A program made the translations under genes and the position numbers. Below the pieces are notes generated by a model. The model searched no databases. It was not told the origin of the DNA and worked only from the letters and a program-made list of their open reading frames with translations. A stretch of 27,770 bases of DNA. Source: Flavobacteriales bacterium. Its GTDB lineage: Bacteria > Bacteroidota > Bacteroidia > Flavobacteriales_F > PHOS-HE28. How positions within the stretch are numbered: the stretch's first letter is position 1; each line of letters opens with the position of its first letter. Positions 1 to 9,326 of this stretch are shown piece after piece. Where the stretch lies: contig JADJCX010000024.1 in assembly GCA_016703005.1 (NCBI GenBank), positions 1 to 27,770 of the forward strand, in the 5' to 3' direction.

Positions 1-1915
1 ACAGATTCGCAATGCCGAGATCGATGCTCATCCTCTTCTGACTGCCCGGCTTGACGATCAATCCGGCGTTCAGCAGTGTCGTTGACGGCCATTGCACAAG
101 CTCCATGGCACCATCAGCGACATCAACTACTTGATAGGACCATGTGCTGCCCTGCCAGTCGGCACGGCCTCGTATAGCGAGCCATTCGAGCACGCTCCAA
201 GAACCTGCTGCGAACATGCGGGCGGCGGGCAGCCCTTGATAGGCGACTCCTGTTCCTTCAGGGAGATCGGCCTCCGGGATATCGGCGTACGGCAGCGCCT
301 TGGCCGCACCGCCGCCGAACAGGAGCAACCATTTCTCGGCCTCGATGTTCAGGCGGACGTCCGATCCACGCGTACCCGAGCGCGAGCGGTTGAGGTAGTT
401 ATCAAGCGTCACCGCGTCGTACACGTACACGATGGGATCATCGATGCGCGTGTTGTAGATGTTCGCCACGACCATGGCGCGGCTGCCGATGCGCAAGCCC
501 AGTTCCGCCTCCGTAGTGGTGATATACTCGGTGACGATGGACCCTTCAGCGGGACCGTAGTTCAAGTTCATCACCGTGGGCGAACGGAAGGCCTGGCTGT
601 ACATGAGCTTGGCATGGAAGCGGCCGGTGACCAAGCTGTACGCGATACGCGGCGCATGTGCGGTACCCGTCAGCGAATTGTGCTCAAGCCGATAACCGGC
701 GCTGAGCAAGCCCAGCTTGCTCCGCAGATTGATCTCGCCCAGCACGGCCCCGTCGTTCAGACCGATCGCCGTTCCGTCGTTCATGGCGAAGCGCCCCTGC
801 CCATCGCGCACGCTGTACTCGCTGCGTTGGTGGAAACCTTGTACCCCGATACGCGTGCTCAGCCAAGCGTTGGGGGTGTAGGACAACAGGATGGATACAC
901 TGCTGCGCTGGTTGTTCGTATTGGAGGCAAGGCGTTCCGGATCGGGCGTATCCACGTAGTACCACGGGATCTGGTCCGCATGGGAGAGTTTCCAAGCGAG
1001 ATCAAGAGAGGGCCGTAAGGGTATGCGGCTCTCAGCGCCGAAGAGCACGTCGCGCATACGTACACCGAAGTTCGCGTCGCTCACCTCTGCGCTCTCGTCC
1101 ATGTAATACATGTACGCCTTCAGGTTTTTCCAGCGATAATTGAACTGGAATGTGGAAGCCTGCAGGGCACTGCTGTCGCGGCGGTCAATGGTGGTGCCAT
1201 CCGGAAGCAGGTCGATCGCATTGCTCCGGTTCCCGCGCAGATGGCTTAAGGCAAAGCTGAGTTCCTGATCCCGGCCGAGCGGTTGCGCTCCGCTTAGGGT
1301 GGTGCTCGTGCGCGTGGCAGCGTTGCGATACCAACCGGTGCGCGCCACCAATTGTGCGCCGACCTTCTGCCGGGCATCGCGCGTAACGATGTTCACGACA
1401 CCGAGCGCGGCATAGCCGCCATGCACGATGGACCCGGGGCCGACGATCACCTCTATCCGCTCCACGTTCTCGATCGGTATGCGCTGCCCGATGCCATACG
1501 TGCCGAAGTCGTTCTCATTGAGCTGCGCGCCGTTGAGCAAGAAGAGGCACTTGCCTTCGTGCGCCCAGTTCCCGTGGATGCCCACGCCAAGGACGTCGTC
1601 CACATCGCGTCCGATGCCGATACCGGGCACGAGTTGCAACGCCTCAAGCAGATCGCGGGCACCGGCGGCCTGTATCTGCCGAGCCGTGATCACCTGCACG
1701 TTGGCCGGCGCTTCGCGCAGATCCCGGCTTGCGAGGTCAGCGATGGTGGTGGTCTGGTTCCGCCAGTCGGCCGTGGTATTGTTCGTGAGCACGGACAGCG
1801 GGTCGATCTGGATCAGGCGCGCTCCGCTTGCGGGCTCTTGGGCGCTGGCGATGAAGCCAGTGCTAATGCTTAGCGTAGTAGCGAGCGATCGGAGGTTGAC
1901 GATGAGCCTGTTCAT
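1..1915 (-). CDS. TonB-dependent outer-membrane receptor (C-terminus beyond window)
   Basis: An uninterrupted minus-strand frame runs from the ATG at 1915 to the window edge, giving 638 codons and no stop. The N-terminus is a signal peptide ending near FIASAQ. A TonB plug domain follows at about residues 55-165, with typical landmarks: APANVQVITARQI, LLEALQLVPGIGIG, NVERIEVIVGPGS and VVNIVTRDA. The rest is beta-barrel-like, with alternating aromatic strands such as FRSPTVMNLNYGP. It lacks the N-terminal carboxypeptidase-regulatory-like domain common in SusC proteins. The family imports siderophores, cobalamin, glycans or peptides across the outer membrane using TonB energy; the substrate cannot be read here. 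It lies 68 bp downstream of the sensor kinase in the same direction, so co-regulation is plausible. A strong hairpin sits one base before the start codon. Confidence 0.9.
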   Translation of the reverse strand, partial: MNRLIVNLRSLATTLSISTGFIASAQEPASGARLIQIDPLSVLTNNTTADWRNQTTTIADLASRDLREAPANVQVITARQIQAAGARDLLEALQLVPGIGIGRDVDDVLGVGIHGNWAHEGKCLFLLNGAQLNENDFGTYGIGQRIPIENVERIEVIVGPGSIVHGGYAALGVVNIVTRDARQKVGAQLVARTGWYRNAATRTSTTLSGAQPLGRDQELSFALSHLRGNRSNAIDLLPDGTTIDRRDSSALQASTFQFNYRWKNLKAYMYYMDESAEVSDANFGVRMRDVLFGAESRIPLRPSLDLAWKLSHADQIPWYYVDTPDPERLASNTNNQRSSVSILLSYTPNAWLSTRIGVQGFHQRSEYSVRDGQGRFAMNDGTAIGLNDGAVLGEINLRSKLGLLSAGYRLEHNSLTGTAHAPRIAYSLVTGRFHAKLMYSQAFRSPTVMNLNYGPAEGSIVTEYITTTEAELGLRIGSRAMVVANIYNTRIDDPIVYVYDAVTLDNYLNRSRSGTRGSDVRLNIEAEKWLLLFGGGAAKALPYADIPEADLPEGTGVAYQGLPAARMFAAGSWSVLEWLAIRGRADWQGSTWSYQVVDVADGAMELVQWPSTTLLNAGLIVKPGSQKRMSIDLGIANL

Positions 1916-1941
1916 GGGGTCCTGTTCTTTCGAACGGACCC
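1916..1941 (-). promoter_or_regulatory. GNRA-capped hairpin abutting the TonB-receptor start codon
   Basis: In the mRNA sense the arms are GGGTCC plus GTTC, a GAAA loop, then GAAC, one bulged A and GGACCC. This gives ten base pairs closed by a GNRA tetraloop. One base separates it from the ATG at 1915. There is no following U-tract, so it is not an obvious intrinsic terminator. It lies in the 68-bp gap after the kinase gene. It could limit translation of the receptor, stabilise the processed 5' end, or be a protein-binding dyad. The structure is visible in the sequence; the role is inference. Confidence 0.6.
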
Positions 1942-1983
1942 TTGTATCGGCGCATGCCGCTGTTTCGTTACGTCGAATCTGCG

Positions 1984-4900
1984 CTACAATGTCCTCGCAT
2001 CCTGCGTCAGATCCATACTACCCGGCTTATTGGGCTGCTCGATCGGGAAAGCAATGGAAACGTGCGTTCCGTTCGCGCCGCTTTCCACCCGCACACTGCC
2101 ACCAAGCGATCTGCTGAGCGAAACCACGATGGCGAAGCCGAGACTCTGCATATCGCTGCGCAGGAGAAGTGCGCTCTTACCAACGACAGGCCGTGCGATC
2201 AACGCCCCGATCGCACGGAGGGTCTCTGCAGCGATGCCGCGCCCCGAATCATGCACCGAGAGTATCCACTCCGTATCGTTCCGGTGATGGTCGATCCAGA
2301 TGTTGGCACCCGCCCCGCCGTGTACCACGGCATTGCTCACCAAATTGTTGATGATGACACCGAGCACGCGCCGGTCGGAACGGACCATGGTGCGTTCCGG
2401 CACATCATTGCGCAACGTGATATGCTCTTGTTCAGCCAGTATGGTCCAGTGTTCCTCGATGCGCGCCACCTCGGCGTGGAGGTCCACGGCATCGTGGCTG
2501 GCGGCAATGCGGTTCGTGTTGAACTTCATCCACGTAAGCAGATCGGAGGCCTTGTCGTGCAGTTTCTCCGCGCTGCTGGACAGGTCATCGAGGGTTTCCG
2601 AAAGCGCGGGCGTCGCCCCGCCAGGCGGCATGAAGGCCCTTGCCCCGCGCGCCACGCGTGCAATGAAGGTCAACGGCGTAACGATGTCGTGGGTGATGAT
2701 CGCATTGAGCATTGCGCTGCTCTCCAGCGACCGTGCCAACTCGGCCGTGCGCTCGTGCACGTGCTCTTCCAGCGCACGGTTCCGGGCACGCAACCGGGCG
2801 CTGCGGATCCGCCAGACCAGAAAGGCGATCAACAACACAACGCCTGCGATCACCAGCCGGCCCAACCAGGTGCTGAGGAACGCTGGTTCCACACGGAACC
2901 AGAAGAACAGTTCGGGTGCCATGCCACGCGCGTAAGCACCCACTGGCCGTATGTACACCTCGTGCTCGCCCACCGGTGGTCGCTCGAGCACCAGTTCCGT
3001 CCGGTGCGCATCCAATGGCAACCACATGTCCTGTAGTCCGGTTATCCGGTATTCCCATTGCGCGTTCTCCGGATCGCCCCAGAACGCCACCGCATAGGGA
3101 ATGACCACACGTCGTGTTCCGGCAGGGTAAATGGAATACTCGTCGATGGGCCACCTGGCACCATCAACGGCTACATCACCGATCGATATGGGATGAAGCG
3201 GATACTGGTCGGGTACGTCCTCCGGCACGAAGCGCACAGCCCCACCCATCGAAGGGAAGGAAAGTCGGCCATCGTTGCATCGGATCCAAGCAGGGCTGCA
3301 ACCACCGTTCATCTCCGGTTCGACGAGACCGGCGCGCTCGCCGTAATAGGTGAAGTGCGGTGCCTGCGTGGTGTCCGCCATGTACACCAGCAGTTCCTTG
3401 AGGGTGGTGCTCAACATTCCGCGGTTGGTGCTGAACCACAAAACGTCGCGACCATCCTTCACCGTGGCGTGCACATGCGATAGCGAACCTTGGCGGTCCA
3501 TCGGAATGCGGCGCAGTTCATCGTCCTTCCATAGGTACACCCCTTGGCCATACGTGCCGAGGAAGATCCGCCCTCCCATGACATCCACCGCCCGGATGCA
3601 GAGCCCTTGTAGCTGCTCCAACGGTGCGAACGCGCGATAAGAGGCGTCACGCGCAACGAACAGCCCTTGGCAGGAGGCGTAACACAACCGGCCATCGGGC
3701 AAGCGCCGGATCACGGCGGGGCGGTCCTCGCTCGATCCGTTCAGGTTGCTCAGCCAGTGCACTTGGAAGTCCTTTACGTATCCGAGCCGATGGCGATCGG
3801 CCAGCCACATGGAATCGCCTTCGACCAAGAAGACGGTCGCTGCGTGCGCCCCGTCGATCAACTGCACCACTTGGCCGGTAGCAGGATCATAAGCCTGCGT
3901 GGCGCCAGCGCGGGCTGACCAGATCCAACCCGCCGCATCTCGCGCCAAACCGGCCGGCGCGGCGACGCGCAACGGTTGCGCCGGATCTATGCAACCATCT
4001 TCGCCGATGAGTACCGCGCGAAGGTTGGACGAAACGGTGAGGACCCCTTCCTCCCCCATGTCCAACTGGGCGTAATAGGCTTGGTCCTCCCCGTGCCCGT
4101 GCCGCACTCCACGGTGCGCATGGCCATGCGCTGGTACAGGAAAAGGCCTTTGCTGAGCGTACCGATGGCGAGCACGTTCTCTTTCCAAGGCACTGCCATG
4201 CACGTGATGCGCGTGTTCTTCGGAAGCTCCAATTCAAGCTGTGCAATGGTCAACGTATCGCCCGTGCTCGAGGAACGGACCGTGTGCAGGTGTTGATCCA
4301 TGAGCAGGAAGGCCTCATCCGCTGCGGGGTCCCAGAACAGCTGCCACTCGGCGGCCGCTTTGTTGAAACCGGTGGGCCACTGCACGCGCACCGGTGCGGT
4401 ACGGTCCAGTTGCGGACCGATACCGAAGCACCCGAGCGTATCGGTGAAGCCATAGATATGGCCGGACAGTTGGAAGACCGAGTGTGAACGGGTGGGCAGG
4501 ACCAGAGCACCCAACACTTTTCCCTTCTGAATTCGTGTGAGGTTGTCGCCACGCACGATCCCCTCAATCCCATCGGCCCCGTGAATGAACGTGCATTCCG
4601 CCCACGCACCCGACTGGTCCTGAGGGTTCCGCAAGGTGTCCACCAGCGCTGCATAGGTTTCGACATCGGGTGCACTCCCATACACCTTTACCCGGCCAGC
4701 GGTGCGGTGCTGTACCCAAGCCATGTCGAAGCCATGGACACTGTATGACGTTCCTTTCACATCAGCCGCCAGCAATCCGCCGTCGGTGGTAGTTACCAGA
4801 TCCCGCATCCTGTTGCTCAGGGGGGCATGGCCCGGGATCAGCTCCGTTGACCGGAAGTTGCGACCATCGAAACTGATCAGGCCGCCTTCGGTGGCCAACC

Positions 4901-5072
4901 ACAGAAAGCCCATCGTATCCACCGCCATGTCGATGATGCTGCTGGACGGCAATCCGTTCTGCACATTGTAATGCTGGATCCACCAGTCGCTCCGGGCACG
5001 CTGTGCAACGGAAGCAGCGGGCATGAATGCCAGCAGGAACACTACCAGGGATGTACGGCGGGAGAAGATCAC
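1984..5072 (-). CDS. Propeller-type sensor histidine kinase, one frameshift near 4090
   Basis: This is a two-component sensor of about 1030 residues. A signal peptide (FLLAFMPAASVAQ) is followed by a periplasmic reg_prop beta-propeller, with phrases such as GFLWLATEGGLISFDGRNF and DVLWFSTNRGML. A Y_Y_Y domain (ENAQWEYRITGLQDMWLPL) and one membrane span (LVIAGVVLLIAFLVW) come next. The cytoplasmic part has a HisKA box HDIVTPLT with the phospho-acceptor His near residue 795, an N box (NNLVSNAVVHG) and a G1 box (DSGRGI); the G2 box is degenerate (LGFAIV). The frame breaks at a CCCC run, 4089-4092. One extra C would join FLYQRMAMRTVE smoothly to EDQAYYAQLDMGEEG. The start overlaps the regulator stop by 4 bp. 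It presumably senses a periplasmic ligand and phosphorylates that regulator. Confidence 0.88.
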
Positions 5073-5701
5073 GTTACGATGAAGCCGTCCAGCGACGCGG
5101 CAAGACGCAGTTCGGAATCGTTCGTTACCCCGACTTTCTCCATCATACGGGTCTTGTACGTGGCCACCGTCGATGGACTGAGGTTCAGCCGTTGGGAGAT
5201 CTCCTTGATGCCATGCCCCGCGAGCAGATCGCGCAGCACGCTCAGTTCCCGATCGCTGAGCAACTTGAACGGACTGACCATCTCACTTTCGGAGGTGATG
5301 CTGGCCGCCCGCTGGCGAATGGCGGCGCTGAAGTGCGTGCCGCCGTCGCAAACGGCCTTGAGCGCTTCGCTGAATTCCTCCTCGGAACTTTGTTTGGAGA
5401 CGAAACCCGAGCAACCCATGGCCATTACCCGGTGGGCGAAGAGGTGAGTCGGTGCCATGCTGTAGACCAGAATGCGCGTGCCCGGGCTCATGTGACGCCA
5501 GTTGCGGATATGATCGAAGGCATTGCCATCGGTGAGCCAAAGGTCCAGGATCATCACATCATGATCGGAAAGCGTCAGTGCTTCGTGGGCCTCGCGGATG
5601 TTGGCACAGGCCGTCGCGATGGCGAGCGGATGCTCCAACGCGATCAGGTTCAGCAAGCCGCGCCGGATGATCGTGTGGTCGTCAACGACTAGGATACGCA
5701 T
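5069..5701 (-). CDS. NarL/FixJ-family response regulator
   Basis: The 210-residue protein has an N-terminal receiver domain with acidic pair D7-D8, phospho-acceptor D53 (VMILDLW) and K103 (GFVSK). A LuxR/GerE helix-turn-helix occupies about residues 147-203 (LSDRELSVLRDLLAG, then IKEISQRLNLSPSTVATYK). Its stop overlaps the start of the histidine kinase (ATGA type, 5069-5072), so the pair is translationally coupled and is almost certainly a cognate two-component system. A likely target is the downstream TonB receptor or this operon itself, but that is inference from position. Length and motif order are normal for the family. Confidence 0.93.
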   Translation of the reverse strand: MRILVVDDHTIIRRGLLNLIALEHPLAIATACANIREAHEALTLSDHDVMILDLWLTDGNAFDHIRNWRHMSPGTRILVYSMAPTHLFAHRVMAMGCSGFVSKQSSEEEFSEALKAVCDGGTHFSAAIRQRAASITSESEMVSPFKLLSDRELSVLRDLLAGHGIKEISQRLNLSPSTVATYKTRMMEKVGVTNDSELRLAASLDGFIVT

Positions 5702-5741
5702 GGCGGAGCGGGACGAAGAAAGCCAAGAGCTTGTTCATGCG

Positions 5742-5759
5742 TGTAGTAAAGATGCTACA
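5742..5759. promoter_or_regulatory. Inverted repeat upstream of the response regulator
   Basis: TGTAG and CTACA arms are separated by 8 bp, centred about 50 bp upstream of the regulator ATG at 5701. A dyad of this size fits a LuxR-type dimer site and could be an autoregulatory operator. It is a short match and could be chance. The rest of the gap, 5702-6032, has no gene I can support. Confidence 0.25.
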
Positions 5760-6032
5760 ATGCTTTGTGACTGTGCGGCACCGTTGGACCTGCTCCCGTT
5801 ACAAGTGGTGATCCGTACTGGAACGGCTGGTCGAGCAAACCAGTGAGTATGCTATTAAACCCTTGCGAACAACGACCGCGATACGATATTGCTGAACGTT
5901 GGTGGCAACACGCCCAGTGAGGTGCGGCACGCTGAGTTGCCGTGAACCATCCGCAGCCGAACGGATCTTTTCACGGGACTACCCAAAGTGCCCCGTCACA
6001 CCCGCAAGCGCGGTATCCTTGTATGCGCGACC

Positions 6033-6734
6033 ATGAAAAGGACCATCCACAAACTGCTGATGGGCCGAGGCCACCCGGAGGGCCAGGAGTTCCACTCCAC
6101 CATTCGTAAGCGCTGGGAGAACATACACGCGATCTGGAACAACAAGTACGAGGAGGACGCGGGGCTGGAGAAGTTGATCCGCTTGGTGCTCTCGTTCTCG
6201 CAGTTCCTGTTCCCGGGCACCTACATCAAGCATCTCTTCTGGAAAAAGGGGCCGCTGTATCAGGACCTCGCCACGGAGATATTCGTGTTGCTGAAGACCG
6301 CGTTCCCGTTCTTCCTGCTCTACACCAGCCAGCAGAACAACCCATGGCTCTTTGCACTGATGATGTGGTTCCTGCTGGAAACGGTGATGTACATACCCAC
6401 CCTGATCTTCGCTTCCGATACGTTCGCCACACCGCGATCCTACCGCCGTGGCACCATGTTGCTGCTGTTGAACTACTTGGAAGTGGTGCTCAGCTTCGCG
6501 GTGATCTATGCAACGGGCCAGCACCTCAACCTGCCGTTGACCCACTGGACCGAAGCGGTCTACTTCAGCTTCGTTACCTCCAGCACGATCGGCTTCGGCG
6601 AGTTCTATCCCGTCACCAAAGCGGGCCGCCTCTTGGTGGTGCTGCAGTCATTGTTCTACCTCAGCTACATCGTGCTCTTCATCAACTTCTTCAGCCTGCG
6701 GCTGAAGCGCGGCTACTTCCGCGGCGATCTTTGA
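6033..6734 (+). CDS. Ion channel with potassium-type selectivity filter
   Basis: A membrane protein of 233 residues from the ATG at 6033 (MKRTIHKLL). An in-frame ATG at 5988 would add 15 basic residues and is less likely. A soluble N-terminal part of about 60 residues precedes hydrophobic segments around IFVLLKTAFPFFLLYTS, LFALMMWFLLETVMYIPTLIF and LLLLNYLEVVLSFAVIYA. Then come a pore helix and filter (FVTSSTIGFGEFYPVT) and a last helix (VVLQSLFYLSYIVLFINFF). The filter TIGFGE is a variant of the classical TVGYGD signature of the Ion_trans_2/two-pore-helix family, so conduction of K+ or another monovalent cation is expected. A weak TATCCTTG box lies about 12 bp upstream of the chosen ATG. It converges with the next gene across a 9-bp gap. 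Confidence 0.82.
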   Translation: MKRTIHKLLMGRGHPEGQEFHSTIRKRWENIHAIWNNKYEEDAGLEKLIRLVLSFSQFLFPGTYIKHLFWKKGPLYQDLATEIFVLLKTAFPFFLLYTSQQNNPWLFALMMWFLLETVMYIPTLIFASDTFATPRSYRRGTMLLLLNYLEVVLSFAVIYATGQHLNLPLTHWTEAVYFSFVTSSTIGFGEFYPVTKAGRLLVVLQSLFYLSYIVLFINFFSLRLKRGYFRGDL

Positions 6735-6743
6735 GCCGTTCGC

Positions 6744-7238
6744 TCAGTGCTGTTGCGCGCCCAGCCAACGGTGCAGCGCATCGAGCGAATCGCTCCAGCC
6801 GCCGATGTGCGAATCGCGCGATGCTTCGGTGGCGAGACCGGTCTGGCGGAATTCCAACCGCGTTGTGTCTTGCTCGTCGTGCAATACAACGGTTACACGC
6901 GTTCCGTGCAAGGCCGGGTTCACAGCCACCTGCTTATCCCATTGGTGCGTGAACACGAGGCGCTCGGGCGTATGCACTTCCAAGTAGCGCCCGTGCGCAA
7001 CGAAGTCCTCCCCTTCCGGCGAACGCATACCCACCCGCCACTGGCCGCCCTCGCGCACATCGGCCTCGGCGAAGGTGGTGGTGAAGGCCGCGCAGCCGAA
7101 CCAATGAATGAGCATCGCGGGATCCGTCCACGCCTTGAATACCAACGCGCGCGGCGCTTGGAAAACACGGGTAATGCGGAGTTCGTCAGCGGCCGGCGTG
7201 GCAACGCTATTGGCTGTGGCTGTTGCGGTCGATGGCAT
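6744..7238 (-). CDS. SRPBCC (AHSA1-like) domain protein
   Basis: The 164-residue protein has an activator-of-Hsp90-homology-like START fold. Family landmarks are RITRVFQAPRALVFKAWTDP at the N-terminus, HWFGC, GGQWRVGMRSPEG, and the C-terminal helix SHIGGWSDSLDALHRWL. Proteins of this group bind hydrophobic ligands and are often of unknown role; many sit near ArsR regulators, but none is seen here. I chose the ATG at 7238 (MPSTATATANS) because the fold begins about 18 residues later. The frame stays open further upstream, but longer forms would run into the divergent gene at 7347. It is divergent from the Omp28-like gene with about 108 bp between them, which must hold both promoters. Confidence 0.85.
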   Translation of the reverse strand: MPSTATATANSVATPAADELRITRVFQAPRALVFKAWTDPAMLIHWFGCAAFTTTFAEADVREGGQWRVGMRSPEGEDFVAHGRYLEVHTPERLVFTHQWDKQVAVNPALHGTRVTVVLHDEQDTTRLEFRQTGLATEASRDSHIGGWSDSLDALHRWLGAQQH

Positions 7239-7346
7239 AGATGGACTGTTGAAGTAGCTGCGGAAGGTAGAAAGGCACGCGAACGCGAAAGCCATTCGCG
7301 AACAACCCACGGCCCATCGCTTCGTCATGCCCACAAACCGGTCGCC

Positions 7347-9326
7347 ATGCGCACACCTATACTCACTATCGCAGTTGTTGCCTGCACATTGGCAGCAACA
7401 GCACAATTCCACATTGTGCCCGTGCTGGATGCTGGCGAGAACCCGCGCGACCTGAACCGCGATCCGGAGTTCAGCATCTACATGATCGACAGCGGCTGGG
7501 TGCAGCACCTTGACCAGAACGCCACCGATGCATGGACGCCCCCGATCGCGCTGCCCTTTCCTGTGGCGTTCAACGGCAGCTCGTTCACGTCCTTCCAAGC
7601 CAACCAGTCCGGTGTGCTCACCTTCACCCCGAACCCTTGGGTGCAACCGGCCGAAACGAACTATGCGCTACCAAGCGCACAGCTGCCCAACAATTCCGTT
7701 TGTGTTTGGGGCCTGTACTTCAACCACGGCGGTAGCGGTCTGTACACCAAGACATTCGGTACCACGCCGCATCGGCAGTTCTGGGCGACCTGGTGTTTTG
7801 CCAGCAGTGACGACATCTCTTTCACGTATTGGTCCATCGCCTTCGAGGAGACCACTGGCCACATCTACATCGCCGACCAGAAAACGGGTGGTGCACCCGA
7901 TGTTACCAGCCTTACCGTGGGCGTGCAGGTGAGCGCTACGGAAGCCTACCAGGTGCCCACCTCACCGAATGTGGCCAACGTAACCGGTGCGGCCTACAAT
8001 GTGGACTTCGCCGACAACGGCTACTATGTGATCAAGCCGGGCACCACCCACAGCCTCGATGCGTTCACTGAGCAGGAAGCCACTACCGCGTATGCGCAAG
8101 TGGGCAGCGCCATTCCCTTGCGCGCCGAAGTGCGCAACCTCGGAACACAAACCATCACCGACCTGATGATGCATTACCGGGTGGACGGTGGCGCCGTGCA
8201 AAGCGCGAACGCTCTGATGTTCGCGCCGCTGGCCACAGGTGCAATGGGCGTACTGGAGCATCCGCAACTGTGCACCTTCAACACGGCCGGGACGCACAAC
8301 ATCGATCTGTGGTGCAATGCACCCAATGGCGGTATTGACCAGTGGCCCGCGAACGATACCATCCATTTCACCATCGCCGTTGAAGACACCTTCGTGGTGC
8401 GCACCACGCTCTTCGAAATGTTCACCAGCAGTTCGTGCGGTCCGTGCGTAAGCGCGAACACCCAACTCGATTCGGTGATCCTGCCTCAAGTGGACAACTA
8501 TTGCCTCATCAAATACCAACAATCATATCCGGCCCCTGGCGATCCGTATTTCATTCCAACAGCATCAACGCGTGCAGGGCACTATGGTGTCAACGGTATA
8601 CCGCAATTGATGATCGACGCAACGGAGATCTCCTTGCAGTTCTTCACCGTGGATGATGTGGCAGATCACCAGGACATCCCATCCTTCATGAGCATGGACA
8701 TTGTGGACGCCACGTTCACTGGAACACTGGTCACGGGCAGTGTGGAGATCGAGGTGTTGAAAGACCTGCCACAAACGGACCTGCGGTTGCAGATCGCCAT
8801 AGTGGAGAAGTTGACCACCGGCAATGTGAGCACCAATGGCGAAACGGAATTCCACCACGTCATGATGAAGATGTTGCCCTCGGCCAGCGGGCTGATCATC
8901 GGTGCATTGTCCAATGGCCAATCCCTTTCCTTTTCCATCAACACCGGCATGGCCGGCACGTTCGTGGAAGAGATGGACGATCTGGCCATTGTTGCTTGGG
9001 TGGAGGAGATCATGCCTAAGCGCATCCTGCAAAGCGCCTGCGCCGATGTGATGGGTGCCGTCGGGATCAGTGGAATTGAAGACGGTGCGCAACTGCGAGT
9101 GCTCCCCATACCAACGAATGGTCCGTTCACTGTGATCGTGCCCGCCGACCTGCTGCGCGACTCTCCACGGTTGGTGCTCTTTGATGCACAGTCGCGCGCG
9201 ATATGGACGACCACGCAACTATCGGAACGCACACTGGTGGATGTTGCGGTGGCACCGGGCGTGTACACGGTTGTCGTTACATCGGGCAACGGACAACGGA
9301 GCGCGAGAGTGATCGTTGGGCGCTAA
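7347..9326 (+). CDS. Omp28-related secreted protein with T9SS sorting domain
   Basis: The 659-residue protein begins with a signal peptide (MRTPILTIAVVACTLAATAQ). The first half is a predicted extracellular beta-rich region. Around residues 355-430 comes an Omp28/thioredoxin-like segment with FEMFTSSSCGPCVSANTQLD, a CGPC redox-type motif, and GVNGIPQLMID, the cis-Pro-type loop. The C-terminal 80 residues form a type A T9SS sorting domain, starting near RVLPIPTNGPFTV and ending YTVVVTSGNGQRSARVIVGR. The protein is therefore expected to cross the outer membrane by type IX secretion and be surface-attached or released. The CxxC suggests thiol-disulfide chemistry, but Omp28 proteins have no firmly known activity. 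Its stop overlaps the convergent thioesterase stop by 4 bp. Confidence 0.88.
   Translation: MRTPILTIAVVACTLAATAQFHIVPVLDAGENPRDLNRDPEFSIYMIDSGWVQHLDQNATDAWTPPIALPFPVAFNGSSFTSFQANQSGVLTFTPNPWVQPAETNYALPSAQLPNNSVCVWGLYFNHGGSGLYTKTFGTTPHRQFWATWCFASSDDISFTYWSIAFEETTGHIYIADQKTGGAPDVTSLTVGVQVSATEAYQVPTSPNVANVTGAAYNVDFADNGYYVIKPGTTHSLDAFTEQEATTAYAQVGSAIPLRAEVRNLGTQTITDLMMHYRVDGGAVQSANALMFAPLATGAMGVLEHPQLCTFNTAGTHNIDLWCNAPNGGIDQWPANDTIHFTIAVEDTFVVRTTLFEMFTSSSCGPCVSANTQLDSVILPQVDNYCLIKYQQSYPAPGDPYFIPTASTRAGHYGVNGIPQLMIDATEISLQFFTVDDVADHQDIPSFMSMDIVDATFTGTLVTGSVEIEVLKDLPQTDLRLQIAIVEKLTTGNVSTNGETEFHHVMMKMLPSASGLIIGALSNGQSLSFSINTGMAGTFVEEMDDLAIVAWVEEIMPKRILQSACADVMGAVGISGIEDGAQLRVLPIPTNGPFTVIVPADLLRDSPRLVLFDAQSRAIWTTTQLSERTLVDVAVAPGVYTVVVTSGNGQRSARVIVGR

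Noticed and set aside
1916..1941. Intrinsic terminator between kinase and TonB receptor
   Set aside because: The stem is strong but no U-tract follows; the start codon does.
4089..4092. Programmed ribosomal frameshift in the sensor kinase
   Set aside because: No slippery heptamer of the X-XXY-YYZ kind nor downstream structure is evident. Three other genes in the window show similar single indels, pointing to sequence error.
6747..7346. N-terminal 200-residue extension of the Omp28-like gene
   Set aside because: It overlaps the whole SRPBCC gene on the other strand, and a perfect signal peptide begins at 7347.
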